Positions 47,006-56,134 of a stretch of 64,000 bases of DNA are shown in pieces. The notes beneath the pieces are model-generated. The model searched no databases and was not told the DNA's origin. It saw only the letters and a list, made by a program, of their open reading frames with translations. Source of the stretch: Cellulomonas fimi (lineage in GTDB: Bacteria; Actinomycetota; Actinomycetes; Actinomycetales; Cellulomonadaceae); contig NZ_JABCJJ010000003.1 in the NCBI RefSeq assembly GCF_012952065.1, positions 154,401-218,400 on the forward strand. Reading direction: 5' to 3'. Position 1 is the stretch's first letter; each line of letters begins with the position of its first letter. Made by a program: the position numbers and the translations under genes.

Positions 47006-48640
47006 TCACCGCGACGCCCACGCCACCGCGATGCCGGCTGCGAGGGCCGCGCAGCACGCGGCAAGCCAGCGCCCTCCCGGTCCGACCCGCGACAGCGCAG
47101 GGGTCCCGAGGACCGCGGCCCCCGTCAGCACCGTGATCGCCGCGAGCAGGACCGCCCCGGGGGGGCCTTCCGGCCAGGGCAGGCGCGCCAGCGGGAGCCC
47201 CGCAGCCACCCGCGCGACCCCGCTGATCCACCAGGTGGCCGCCCCGGCCACGTGGGCGAGGGCGGTCCCCGCCGCGGGCCACCACGGGGCGACGAGCGCC
47301 GCGAGCACCCCCGCCACGGTCGCCGGCGCGACAGCGGGGGCCGCCACGACGTTGGCGGGGACGGCATAGCTCGCCAGCCCTGCGCTGAGCAGGACGACGA
47401 TCGGCGCGCACGCGAGCTGCGCAGCCAGTGGGACCGCGACGACGTACGCGACGGCCTGCGGGAGCACGGCGCCGAGCCGGCGCGCGAGCGGCTCCGTCAG
47501 CACCACGATCCCTGCGGTCGCCACGACCGACAGCACGAAGCCGTAGCTCCGTGCGAGCCACGGGTCGAGCAGCAGAAGGACGGTGCCCGCGACAGCCAAC
47601 GCCGGGAGCGCCCGCGCCGGGCGCCCCAGCAGCAGACCGCCGACCCCCACGGCTCCCATCGCGGCGGCCCGCACGACGCTCGGCTCGGGGTGGACCAGCA
47701 GGACGAAGCCGACCATCACGACCGCGACGACCACCGCCCGTGCGGACCGGGGCAGACCGACGAGCCCCGTGAGCCCCAGCACCACCGCCGCCACGATCGC
47801 GAAGTGGGCACCGGAGACCGCGGTGAGGTGGGTGAGACCCGTCACCCGCATCGCCTCGTCGAGGTCGTCAGGGATCCGGCTGGTGTCACCGACCGCGATC
47901 CCGGGCACCAGCCCGCGGGCGTCGGGCGAGAGGTCGTCGCTCGCCTCGAGCAGCGAACGGCGGATCCGCCCGACACGGAGGTCGATCGGCCCGGGGGGCT
48001 CGACGACGCGCAGCTCGCCCGCGATCAGGAGCGCCACGACGGGGTCGCCGTCGTCGACCGGCTGCAGCCGTCCGGCCACCTGCGCGCGGGCGCCGTAGGA
48101 CGCCCCGGCCCATGGCGCGTTCCCCAGCACGAGCACGCGTCCGGCCGCCGCGCCGGTGAGCCCGCGCCCCGTGACGTGCTCGACCGTGAGGACGACCCGG
48201 TACCGCTCGCCGCCTGCGGACCAGCTCGGCGCAGCGAGCGGCATCGGCTCGGACCGCACCGTCCCGACGACGCTCACGGTGGCACGCTCCTCGACGAGCC
48301 TCCCGAGGAGTCCGGCATCCCGCTGACCCAGCTGGGCCGCGGCGGTGAAGGCGGTGGCGGCCGCGGCGAGCAGCACGAGGACGGCCTGGCCGCGTAGCGC
48401 TGCCCGGCGGCCACGGGGGGCGGTCGCGGTTCGTGTCGCGGTCCCGGTTCGGGTCGCCGTGGGAGCACGGGCCGGCGTGCGGCGGCGCAGAGCCGTCGCG
48501 GCGACGACGCCGCCGGCGAGCGTTGCCGCGCCCCCGATGGCCGTCGCGGTGCCGGCGGGGACCAGCACCACGAGGAACGCGGTGCACCAGGTCGCCAGCG
48601 CGGCGGGCACGAGCCGGACGTCCGGCCGTTCAGGATGCAC
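47006..48640 (-). CDS. comEC: ComEC/Rec2-type DNA uptake channel lacking the hydrolase domain
   Basis: A 544-residue membrane protein. Two N-terminal helices, an extracellular OB-type segment (residues ~90-210) and a competence domain with about nine helices are present (VTGLTHLTAVSGAHFAIVAA near 275-294 is the family signature). The C-terminal metallo-beta-lactamase domain found in many ComEC proteins is absent; the gene simply ends after the last helices with no sign of frameshift. It starts at GTG one base after the comEA stop. Whether the organism is naturally competent is unknown. Confidence 0.88.
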   Translation of the reverse strand: MHPERPDVRLVPAALATWCTAFLVVLVPAGTATAIGGAATLAGGVVAATALRRRTPARAPTATRTGTATRTATAPRGRRAALRGQAVLVLLAAAATAFTAAAQLGQRDAGLLGRLVEERATVSVVGTVRSEPMPLAAPSWSAGGERYRVVLTVEHVTGRGLTGAAAGRVLVLGNAPWAGASYGARAQVAGRLQPVDDGDPVVALLIAGELRVVEPPGPIDLRVGRIRRSLLEASDDLSPDARGLVPGIAVGDTSRIPDDLDEAMRVTGLTHLTAVSGAHFAIVAAVVLGLTGLVGLPRSARAVVVAVVMVGFVLLVHPEPSVVRAAAMGAVGVGGLLLGRPARALPALAVAGTVLLLLDPWLARSYGFVLSVVATAGIVVLTEPLARRLGAVLPQAVAYVVAVPLAAQLACAPIVVLLSAGLASYAVPANVVAAPAVAPATVAGVLAALVAPWWPAAGTALAHVAGAATWWISGVARVAAGLPLARLPWPEGPPGAVLLAAITVLTGAAVLGTPALSRVGPGGRWLAACCAALAAGIAVAWASR

Positions 48641-48641
48641 C

Positions 48642-49925
48642 TCAGACCCGGACCAGCGGTCGGAGGCGTCCCAGGAGCGTCGGGCCGATCCCGCTGACCT
48701 CGCCGAGCTCGGCCACGTCGGTGAACCGGCCGTGGGCGTCCCTCCAGTCGAGCACGCGTTGCGCCAGCACCGGTCCGATGCCGGGGAGAGCATCGAGCTG
48801 CGCGAGGTCGGCGGTGTTGAGGTCGACGAGCGCGGGTGAGCCGCCCCGGCCGGCGTCGCCGTTTCCCGCGGGGCCCGCAGGGCCGGCAGGACCCGCAGGA
48901 CCCGCACCTGCCTCAGCCGCCTGCCCGGGAGCAGGCACGACCACCTGCTCGCCGTCGACGAGCACGCGGGCCAGGTTGACCGCCGTCAGGTCCGCCCCTC
49001 CGGTCGTACCGCCCGCGGCGGTGAGCGCGTCGGCGACCCGCGACCCGGTCGGGAGCCGCACCACGCCCGGGACGACGACCTCGCCCACCACGTGCACGAC
49101 GACCACGCCGACGGCGTCCGCGCCGGCACGCGCACCGACGCCGTCGGCGGCCCCCGCCGCACCAGCTGCGCCGGCCGACGGTGCCCCGGACGACGCATCC
49201 CCGACCGCCCCGGGAGGTGCGTCGCGGCCGGTGACGGCCAGCGTCTCGACCGGACGGTCCGGCACCGCCACGGGTGCGCCGGGTGACCCGAGGAGGCTCC
49301 TGACCGCGATCCCGGCGCCCAGGACGACGAGCGCGATCCCGGCGACGACGGCGAGCCGGAGGCTCAGGACCCAGCGCGCGGGACCGGTCGGCGCCTCGGG
49401 GCCGGGGTGCTCGAGCGGGTGCCCGTGGACCGCCGCGTAGCCCGCCGTCGCGGCCGCCATGGCGCCTGCGCGCATACGTCGCACGACATCCCGGACGTCG
49501 TCGTCGGCGGTGCCGCTGCGGTCCTCGTCGCCTGCGTCGGGGCCGTCCCCCCCTCCGGTGCCCGCGGCCGTGCGGGTCGGCGCGCGCGCGAGGTCGCGCT
49601 CGCTCGGTCCGGCTGCGCCGTCCCGCCCGGCCGGCGGCCGCGGGGTCCACCCACGCGCCTCCTCGGGCGAGGCGGGACGGAGGGCGTCGTCCGTCCGCCC
49701 GCCCTCGGCGCCGACCACGCGAGCCGCGCCGGTCGGCATGCGAGCCGGCTCCGTCGGCGACACGCTCGACGACGACACGCTCGACGACGACGACGCGCTC
49801 GACGACGACGACGCGCCCGTCACGGCGACGCGTCGCGGGCCCGCCCGCCCGCCGTCCGCCTGGACCGCGAGGACGTGCAGCCGGTCGCGCGCAGCCTGCT
49901 CGTCGACACCCCGCGCACCCGGCAT
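48642..49925 (-). CDS. comEA: ComEA-type DNA-binding membrane protein
   Basis: A 427-residue protein. A ~185-residue cytoplasmic N-terminus with a Ser-rich tract (GASSSSSASSSSSVSSSS) is followed by one membrane helix, an SLBB-type domain (VVVVHVVGEVVVPGVVRLP) and a Gly/Pro/Ala linker. The C-terminus has two helix-hairpin-helix motifs (LDALPGIGPVLAQRVLDWR and LGEVSGIGPTLLGRL). ComEA binds incoming DNA outside the membrane. The N-terminal extension is much longer than in Bacillus ComEA and of unknown role. It lies between degV and comEC. Confidence 0.92.
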   Translation of the reverse strand: MPGARGVDEQAARDRLHVLAVQADGGRAGPRRVAVTGASSSSSASSSSSVSSSSVSPTEPARMPTGAARVVGAEGGRTDDALRPASPEEARGWTPRPPAGRDGAAGPSERDLARAPTRTAAGTGGGDGPDAGDEDRSGTADDDVRDVVRRMRAGAMAAATAGYAAVHGHPLEHPGPEAPTGPARWVLSLRLAVVAGIALVVLGAGIAVRSLLGSPGAPVAVPDRPVETLAVTGRDAPPGAVGDASSGAPSAGAAGAAGAADGVGARAGADAVGVVVVHVVGEVVVPGVVRLPTGSRVADALTAAGGTTGGADLTAVNLARVLVDGEQVVVPAPGQAAEAGAGPAGPAGPAGPAGNGDAGRGGSPALVDLNTADLAQLDALPGIGPVLAQRVLDWRDAHGRFTDVAELGEVSGIGPTLLGRLRPLVRV

Positions 49926-50053
49926 GACGGCACGCTAGGCACGTGGTCGCCGGCGTCCGACCCGCACGGCCGACCGCTGGGGACAGCGGCCCGCCGACGA
50001 CGTCTGGGGAGCCGCCCGGGGTGCCTGCACCCGCTCGCTCCCGAGCGGAGCCG

Positions 50054-51025
50054 TCAGCGCGGGGCGACGACCACGGCCAGCAGCCCGGGCCCCGCGTGCG
50101 CCGCGATGACCGCGCTGGCCTCCGACACGACGACGTCCTCCACGGCCGCGCCGAGCGCCCGCTGGAGGCGGTCGCCCACCTGGGCCGCGACGTCGGGCTG
50201 GCCGAGGTGGTGGACGGCGACCCGACCGAGCCCCCGCGCTGCGACGTCGGCGAGCACGAGCGCCTCGAGCCGCTCGCGCGCCGCGCGCCGCGTGCGCACC
50301 TTCTCGAGCACCTCGACGCGACCGCCGCGCACTCCCAGGAGCGGCCGCAGTCCCAGCACGGTGCCCAGCGCGGCAGCCCCCGCCCCGAGCCGCCCGCCGC
50401 GCCGCAGGTGGTCCAGCGAGTCGACCAGGAACGTGACCGAGCTCCCTGCCGCCACTCGGCGCGCTCGCTCCGCCACGGTGGCGCCGTCCGCCGGGGGAAG
50501 TCGCTCGAACAACGTGCCACGGCCGCCCCCGCGCCCGCCGACGACCGGGTCGACGCCCGCTGCACTCGCGCGCGGGTCGGCCACCACCTCGGCCGCGGCG
50601 ACCACCGCGAACCCGAGCCCCATCCCGACCGACCGGGCGTCGACGACGTGCACCGGCACGGGTGCGGCGAGCGCACCGACCTGGGCGGACCGGACCGTCC
50701 CCGAGAGGTCTCCCGAGAGGTGCACCGACACGATCTCGCGGGCGCCGCGAGCGGCAGCCTGCGCGTAGGCCCGGGCGAACGCGGCCGGCGGCGGCTGCGA
50801 GGTCGTCACGCGTCTGCCTGCGGTCAGCACGGCGAGCAGGTCGGCCGGTCGGAGGTCGACCCCCTCGTGGCGCTCCGCGCCGTCGAGCGTCACGCCGAGC
50901 GGGACGACCGTGATCCCCCACCGCTCCGCGAGGCCCGGCGGCAACGACGCGGTCGAGTCGGTGACGAGCGCGACCCGCGCCGGGCGTGCGGGCGGGCGGA
51001 GGCGGTCGAGCAGCCCGGGGGTCAG
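50054..51025 (-). CDS. DegV-family fatty-acid-binding protein with unusual start
   Basis: A DegV protein that presents fatty acids to the fatty-acid kinase system. The N-terminal motif [14 protein letters not shown] and the [11 protein letters not shown] lipid site are clear. No ATG, GTG or TTG covers the [10 protein letters not shown] motif: the only standard start in frame is TTG at 50944, after it. In-frame CTG codons at 51025 (overlapping the leuS stop as CTGA) and 51013 are the candidates that would keep the domain whole; I use 51025. The internal region GGRGGGRG (near 168) is a small insertion. It is coupled to leuS. Confidence 0.82.
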   Translation of the reverse strand: MTPGLLDRLRPPARPARVALVTDSTASLPPGLAERWGITVVPLGVTLDGAERHEGVDLRPADLLAVLTAGRRVTTSQPPPAAFARAYAQAAARGAREIVSVHLSGDLSGTVRSAQVGALAAPVPVHVVDARSVGMGLGFAVVAAAEVVADPRASAAGVDPVVGGRGGGRGTLFERLPPADGATVAERARRVAAGSSVTFLVDSLDHLRRGGRLGAGAAALGTVLGLRPLLGVRGGRVEVLEKVRTRRAARERLEALVLADVAARGLGRVAVHHLGQPDVAAQVGDRLQRALGAAVEDVVVSEASAVIAAHAGPGLLAVVVAPR

Positions 51026-53991
51026 CTGGGCACCACGTTGACGAGCTTCGGCGCCCGGACCACGACCGTGCGCACGCCGCGTCCGTCGAGCGCACGCTGC
51101 ACCGCCGCGTCGGCCAGGGCCAGCTCGCGCAGCGCGCCGTCGTCGATCGACGGCGGCACCTCGACCCGGCCCCGCACCTTGCCCTGGACCTGCAGCACGC
51201 AGGTCACGGTCTCCTCGACGAGGTAGCGCTCGTCAGCCACCGGGAACGCCGCATGGGCGAGCGACGTGGGGTGCCCGAGTCGCGCCCACAGCTCCTCCGC
51301 GACGTGCGGGGCCACCGGGGCCGTCATGAGGATCAGCGGCTCGACGACGGTGCGTGGCACCGCCGGCAGCGACGTCAGGTGGTTGTTGAGCACGATGAGC
51401 CTGGCGATCGCGGTGTTGAGCCGCATCGCCTCCATCTCCGTCGTCACGTCCGCGATCGTCCGGTGCAGGACACGGAGCGTCTCGAGCGTCGGCTCGTCGT
51501 CGGTCACGACGACGTCCCCCGTCGCCTCGTCGACCACGTTGCGCCACAGCCGCTGGAGGAAGCGCTGGGAGCCGACGACGGCGCGCGTGTCCCAGGGACG
51601 CGACTGGTCGAGCGGTCCCATCGACATCTCGTAGACCCGGAACGTGTCCGCGCCGTAGGCCTCGTACATGTCGTCGGGCGTGACGACGTTCTTGAGGGAC
51701 TTCCCCATCTTCCCGTACTCCTGCTGGACCGGGACGGCCTCGCCGTCCACCAGCGCGACGAGCTCACCGGGAGCGTCGGGGCGCTCGGTCACCGTGGACG
51801 CCTCGACGTAGGCGCCGTTGTCCTCGCGCGTGTAGGCGTACGCCTGGATGTAGCCCTGGTTGAACAGGCGGTGGAACGGCTCGAGACTCGAGACGTGACC
51901 GAGGTCGTACAGCGCCTTGTGCCAGAACCGGGCGTAGAGCAGGTGCAGGACGGCGTGCTCCACGCCACCGACGTACAGGTCGACTCCCCCGGCCACGCCG
52001 GCGGTGGCGTTGTGGTCCGGTCCGAGCCAGTAGGCCTCGAGCGCGGGGTCGACGAGGTGCTCGGCGTCGGCGGGGTCGAGGTAGCGAAGGTAGTACCAGC
52101 ACGACCCGGCCCAGTTGGGCATCGTGTTGGTGTCTCGCCGGTAGGGCCGGGGGCCGTCACCGAGGTCGAGCGTGACGGTGACCCAGTCCGCGTTGCGACC
52201 GAGCGGCGGCTCGGGCGTCGACGTGGCGTCGTCGGGCGCGAAGGTGCGCGGCGAGTAGTCCGGGACCTCGGGCAGGTCGACCGGCAGCAGGGCGTCGGGG
52301 ACCGCGATCGGCAGGTCGTGCTCGTCGTAGACGATCGGGAACGGCTCACCCCAGTACCGCTGGCGGCTGAACAGCCAGTCGCGCAGGCGATAGGTCGTGG
52401 TGGCGGTGCCCAGACCCTTGTCCGCGAGCCAGGCGACGATCCGCGCCTTGGCCTCGTCCACCGACAGGCCGTCGAGGTCGACCTCGTCGTTGGCGGAGTT
52501 GATGATCGGGCCGCTGCCGGTCCACGCGCCCCCCGCCCAGTCCTCGGGCGGCTGGACCGTCCGCACGTGGGGCAGCTCGAACGCCGCGGCGAACGCCCAG
52601 TCGCGCTCGTCCTCGCCCGGGACGGCCATGATGGCGCCGGTCCCGTAGCCCATGAGGACGTAGTCGGCCGTGAAGACGGGGATCGGCACGCCGTTGACGG
52701 GGTTGGTGGCGAGGTGCCCGGTGAAGACGCCGGTCTTGCGGCCCGCGTCCGCCTGGCGCTCGACCGCCGTCTTCGCGGCCGCCTCGGCCCGGTACGCGGC
52801 GACGGCCTCAGCGGGGGTTCCGTGCCCGCCCGTCCAGGTGCTCCGGGTCCCGTCAGGCCATGCGGCGGGGACCTCGTCGAGCAGCGGGTGCTCGGGCGAG
52901 ACCACCATGAACGTCGCGCCGAACAGCGTGTCCGGGCGGGTGGTGAAGACCTCGACCTCGTTGAAGCCCTCGACCCCGAAGCGGACGAACGCGCCCTCGG
53001 ACCGGCCGATCCAGTTGCGCTGCATCGCCTTGACCTTCTCCGGCCAGTCGATGAGCTCGAGGTCGTCCACCAGGCGGTCGGCGTAGGCCGTGATGCGCAT
53101 GTTCCACTGCCGCAGGCTGCGCTGGAACACCGGGAAGTTGCCACGCTCGCTGCGGCCGTCCGCGGTGACCTCCTCGTTCGCGAGGACGGTGCCCAGGCCC
53201 GGGCACCAGTTGACCGGGGCCTCGGACACGTAGGCCAGCCGCTCGGCGTCGACCAGGCGGCGCTGCTCGACCGCGTCGAGGGCGTCCCAGGGGCGCCCGT
53301 CGGGCGTCGCACGCTCGCCCGACTCGTAGGCGGCGACGAGGTCGGCGACGGGCCGCGCACGACCGGTCCCGCCGTCGGGACGGCCCGCCCGCGGGTCGTA
53401 CCACGCGCCGAACAGCTGCAGGAAGATCCACTGCGTCCAGCGCACGTACCCAGGGTCGGTGGTCGCGAAGGTGCGCCGCGGGTCGTGCGCCAGGCCGAGC
53501 CGGCGCAGCTGCCGCCGCATGTTCGCGATGTTGGCCTCGGTGGTGAGGCGCGGGTGCTGACCCGTCTGCACCGCGTACTGCTCGGCGGGCAGGCCGAAGG
53601 CGTCGTAGCCCAGGGCGTGCAGCACGTTGTCGCCGCGCATCCGCCGGAAGCGGCCGACGACGTCGGTCGCGATGTACCCCAGCGGGTGCCCCACGTGCAG
53701 CCCGGCTCCCGAGGGGTACGGGAACATGTCCATGACGAAGAACGACGGCGACGCGGCGTCCGCCGTGCGCCCCTGGGCGTCCGTGAGGGCGCCCCGCGGG
53801 TTCGGCGTGTGGAACGTGCCGAGCTCGTCCCACCGGTCCTGCCAACGCTGCTCCAGCTCGGAGGCGAGCGCGGCCGTGTACCGGTAGCGGACGTCCGCCT
53901 GAGGGGAGTCGCCCGGCTCCGGCTGCGCAGCCGGCTCGGACGGTGCAGCCGGTCCGGAGGTGGTCAGGGGCGCGTCGGGCGAGGTCGTCAC
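51022..53991 (-). CDS. leuS: Leucyl-tRNA synthetase
   Basis: A class I aminoacyl-tRNA synthetase, 989 residues. The HIGH-type motif lies in [14 protein letters not shown] near residue 99. The editing (CP1) domain is in the middle, and the KMSKS loop appears as [10 protein letters not shown] near residue 757. The C-terminal tRNA-binding region is complete. It starts with GTG at 53991, 32 bases after the desaturase stop, and its stop overlaps the probable degV start. Confidence 0.97.
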   Translation of the reverse strand: MTTSPDAPLTTSGPAAPSEPAAQPEPGDSPQADVRYRYTAALASELEQRWQDRWDELGTFHTPNPRGALTDAQGRTADAASPSFFVMDMFPYPSGAGLHVGHPLGYIATDVVGRFRRMRGDNVLHALGYDAFGLPAEQYAVQTGQHPRLTTEANIANMRRQLRRLGLAHDPRRTFATTDPGYVRWTQWIFLQLFGAWYDPRAGRPDGGTGRARPVADLVAAYESGERATPDGRPWDALDAVEQRRLVDAERLAYVSEAPVNWCPGLGTVLANEEVTADGRSERGNFPVFQRSLRQWNMRITAYADRLVDDLELIDWPEKVKAMQRNWIGRSEGAFVRFGVEGFNEVEVFTTRPDTLFGATFMVVSPEHPLLDEVPAAWPDGTRSTWTGGHGTPAEAVAAYRAEAAAKTAVERQADAGRKTGVFTGHLATNPVNGVPIPVFTADYVLMGYGTGAIMAVPGEDERDWAFAAAFELPHVRTVQPPEDWAGGAWTGSGPIINSANDEVDLDGLSVDEAKARIVAWLADKGLGTATTTYRLRDWLFSRQRYWGEPFPIVYDEHDLPIAVPDALLPVDLPEVPDYSPRTFAPDDATSTPEPPLGRNADWVTVTLDLGDGPRPYRRDTNTMPNWAGSCWYYLRYLDPADAEHLVDPALEAYWLGPDHNATAGVAGGVDLYVGGVEHAVLHLLYARFWHKALYDLGHVSSLEPFHRLFNQGYIQAYAYTREDNGAYVEASTVTERPDAPGELVALVDGEAVPVQQEYGKMGKSLKNVVTPDDMYEAYGADTFRVYEMSMGPLDQSRPWDTRAVVGSQRFLQRLWRNVVDEATGDVVVTDDEPTLETLRVLHRTIADVTTEMEAMRLNTAIARLIVLNNHLTSLPAVPRTVVEPLILMTAPVAPHVAEELWARLGHPTSLAHAAFPVADERYLVEETVTCVLQVQGKVRGRVEVPPSIDDGALRELALADAAVQRALDGRGVRTVVVRAPKLVNVVPS

Positions 53992-54023
53992 CGGGCGAGT
54001 TTACCGGCGGGCCGACGAGCGGC

Positions 54024-55124
54024 TCACCGCGCCGAGCGGTACTCCGCCGTGAGCGGGCACTGGAACGGGTCGCGCGCGGAGAGCCCGACCTCGTTCAGGT
54101 ACCGCACGACGATCCCGTAGGACTGCAGCAGGCTCGTCTCGGTGTAGAGGATGCCGCGGCTCTCGCAGAACTCGCGGACGATCGGCTGGACCCGGCGCAG
54201 GTGGGGCCGCGCCATGCTCGGGAACAGGTGGTGCTCGACCTGGTAGTTGAGCCCGCCCATGAACCAGTCCATGAGGCGCCCGCCCCGGACGTTGCGGCTC
54301 ATGAGGACCTGGCGCCGCAGGAAGTCGATCCGCGAGTTGGCCGGGACGATCGGCATGCCCTTGTGGTTCGGGGCGAAGACCGCGCCCATGTAGAGGCCGA
54401 AGAGCGCGAGCTGCACGCCGAGGAACGCGAACCCGAGCCCGACCGGCATCGCCCAGAACACGAGCGCCACGTAGCCGACGAGGCGGATGCTGACCAACGC
54501 CAGCTCGACCCAGCGGCGCTTGATCTCGCCGCGGCCGAGGATGGTCGCGACGCCTGCGGCGTGGAGGTTCAGGCCCTCGAGGAGCAGGAGCGGGAAGAAC
54601 AGCCAGCCCTGGCGCGCCGCGAACCACGCGCGGACGCCGGTGAACGGCTTCTCGAGGTCGGCCGTCTGGAAGACGAGCACACCGGTGGGGATGTCAGGGT
54701 CGGCCTTGACCTGGTTGGGCTTCGCGTGGTGGCGGCTGTGCTTGTGGTTCCACCAGCCGTAGCTCATGCCGGCGTAGAGGTTCGCGATCACGAGGCTGGA
54801 CCAGTCGTTCCACCGCCCCGACGCGAAGATCTGGCGGTGCGCGGCGTCGTGGCCGAGGAACATGACCTGGCCGAGCACGAGGGCGAGGCCGGCCGCGACC
54901 GCGAGCTGCCACCACGAGTCGCCGATCATCACGATCGCGATGCCGAAGGCCCCGAGGAGAGCCGTGAGCACGGCGAAGCGGGTCCAGTAGTAGCCGTGCC
55001 GGCGCCGCATGAGCCCGGCCTCCTGGACGGTGCGGGCGAGCGCGGTGAAGTCGCTGACCTGGCGCTCGCGAGCGCGTCCGGGCGGTCCATCGGTCGTGGT
55101 CTGGGTCGTGGTGTCGGTGGTCAC
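54024..55124 (-). CDS. Membrane fatty-acid desaturase
   Basis: A 366-residue di-iron membrane desaturase. The three His boxes are intact: HDAAH near residue 95, HSRHH near 130, and QVEHH in the C-terminal half. Four or more membrane helices lie between them. The third box with Gln in front is typical of front-end/acyl-lipid desaturases (delta-6/delta-9 type). The GTG start at 55124 has GAGGAC upstream. It presumably adjusts membrane fluidity; the position specificity is unknown. A perfect TTGTACAA octamer lies ~120 bases upstream. Confidence 0.9.
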   Translation of the reverse strand: MTTDTTTQTTTDGPPGRARERQVSDFTALARTVQEAGLMRRRHGYYWTRFAVLTALLGAFGIAIVMIGDSWWQLAVAAGLALVLGQVMFLGHDAAHRQIFASGRWNDWSSLVIANLYAGMSYGWWNHKHSRHHAKPNQVKADPDIPTGVLVFQTADLEKPFTGVRAWFAARQGWLFFPLLLLEGLNLHAAGVATILGRGEIKRRWVELALVSIRLVGYVALVFWAMPVGLGFAFLGVQLALFGLYMGAVFAPNHKGMPIVPANSRIDFLRRQVLMSRNVRGGRLMDWFMGGLNYQVEHHLFPSMARPHLRRVQPIVREFCESRGILYTETSLLQSYGIVVRYLNEVGLSARDPFQCPLTAEYRSAR

Positions 55125-55295
55125 GCGGGCCGTCCTCAGTGCTCGTGGTGACGCGAGCCGTGGCAGCACGTCCGGTCGTGAACTCGGCGAGCGTAACGGC
55201 CAGGTGACGACGGGGCCGGTCGGGCGCACATTGGCGCGAGCCCGTTTGTACAAGCGGTCTGCGCGGCCCGACCGGCCATGCATCGACGCCACCCG

Positions 55296-56003
55296 TCACG
55301 GCGACGACCGGCGGCCGGGCACGGCCCACACGGCGGCCGCCACCGCCGCCGGCAGCGCGAGCGCGTGTCCCGCGATCACGACGTGGACTGCGTCGCTCGT
55401 GGTCGTCCCCGGCTGGTTCGGCCCCCGCTCGAGCACGACGGCGCGGGCGTCCAGCCCGATCCCCGCCGCTGCGCAGAACCGCAGCACCTCCGGATCGGCG
55501 TCCGAGACCCGGGCGACGACCCACTCCCCCGGGCCCACCTCGGCGAGCGGCCGCGCGGGCGGGCTGGGCACCTGGCCGTCCGCCGTCGGGATCGGGTCCC
55601 CGTGCGGGTCCCGGGTCGGCCGGCCGAGCCGGGCGTCGATCCGCTCGATCATCAGGTCGGACGCCGCGTGCTCGAGCACCTCGGCCTCGTCGTGCACCTC
55701 GTCCCAGCCGTAGCCGAGCTCCTGCACCAGGAACGTCTCGATCAGGCGGTGCCGCCGAACCATCGCCACGGCGTGGGCCCGTCCCGCCGCCGTGAGCTCG
55801 ATGCGCCCGTAGGGCGCGTGCTCGACCAGCCCCTGGTCGCGCAGGCGGCGGACGGTCTCCGAGACGGTGGGCGCTCCTACCCCGAGCCGCTCGGCGAGCA
55901 TCTTGGTCGTCACCGGGTCGTCGGACCACTCGCGCGCGGTCCAGATGACCTTGAGATAGTCCTGGGTCACCGCGGTCAGGTCCGCGGGGTCGGGGCGGGG
56001 CAC
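55296..56003 (-). CDS. DtxR-family metal-dependent regulator
   Basis: A 235-residue regulator. The winged-helix domain at the N-terminus (AERLGVGAPTVSETVRRLRDQGLVEH) and the metal/dimer domain (HRLIETFLVQELGYGWDEVHDEAEVLEHA) are those of DtxR/MntR proteins, followed by an FeoA-like SH3 domain (about 165-225). The metal ligands Glu and His of the primary site are present. I chose the GTG at 56003 because AGGAG lies six bases before it, while the earlier GTG at 56009 abuts the ribosome site. Iron or manganese cannot be decided. Confidence 0.88.
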   Translation of the reverse strand: MPRPDPADLTAVTQDYLKVIWTAREWSDDPVTTKMLAERLGVGAPTVSETVRRLRDQGLVEHAPYGRIELTAAGRAHAVAMVRRHRLIETFLVQELGYGWDEVHDEAEVLEHAASDLMIERIDARLGRPTRDPHGDPIPTADGQVPSPPARPLAEVGPGEWVVARVSDADPEVLRFCAAAGIGLDARAVVLERGPNQPGTTTSDAVHVVIAGHALALPAAVAAAVWAVPGRRSSP

Positions 56004-56029
56004 GCGCACCTCCTACGCCTCGGTCGCGG

Positions 56030-56134
56030 TCAGCCGGACGCGCGCGGCCCGGCGGGCACCGGCGACGACGATGGTCCCACGAGCACCATGAGCACCACGA
56101 GCGCGGCGGTGACGCTCGGCACGCCGAACTTCAC
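56030..56134 (-). CDS. Possible 34-residue small hydrophobic protein
   Basis: A GTG at 56134 overlaps the metallophosphoesterase stop as GTGA and opens a 34-codon frame. It has one hydrophobic stretch (VTAALVVLMVLVG) and a Ser/Pro tail, and ends 27 bases before the DtxR-type start. The overlap is what a coupled gene would show, but the length is small and no homology is recognised, so it may be chance. Confidence 0.3.
   Translation of the reverse strand: MKFGVPSVTAALVVLMVLVGPSSSPVPAGPRASG

Noticed and set aside
55246..55253. TTGTACAA octamer upstream of the desaturase gene
   Set aside because: A perfect but short palindrome with no flanking symmetry; too little to call an operator.
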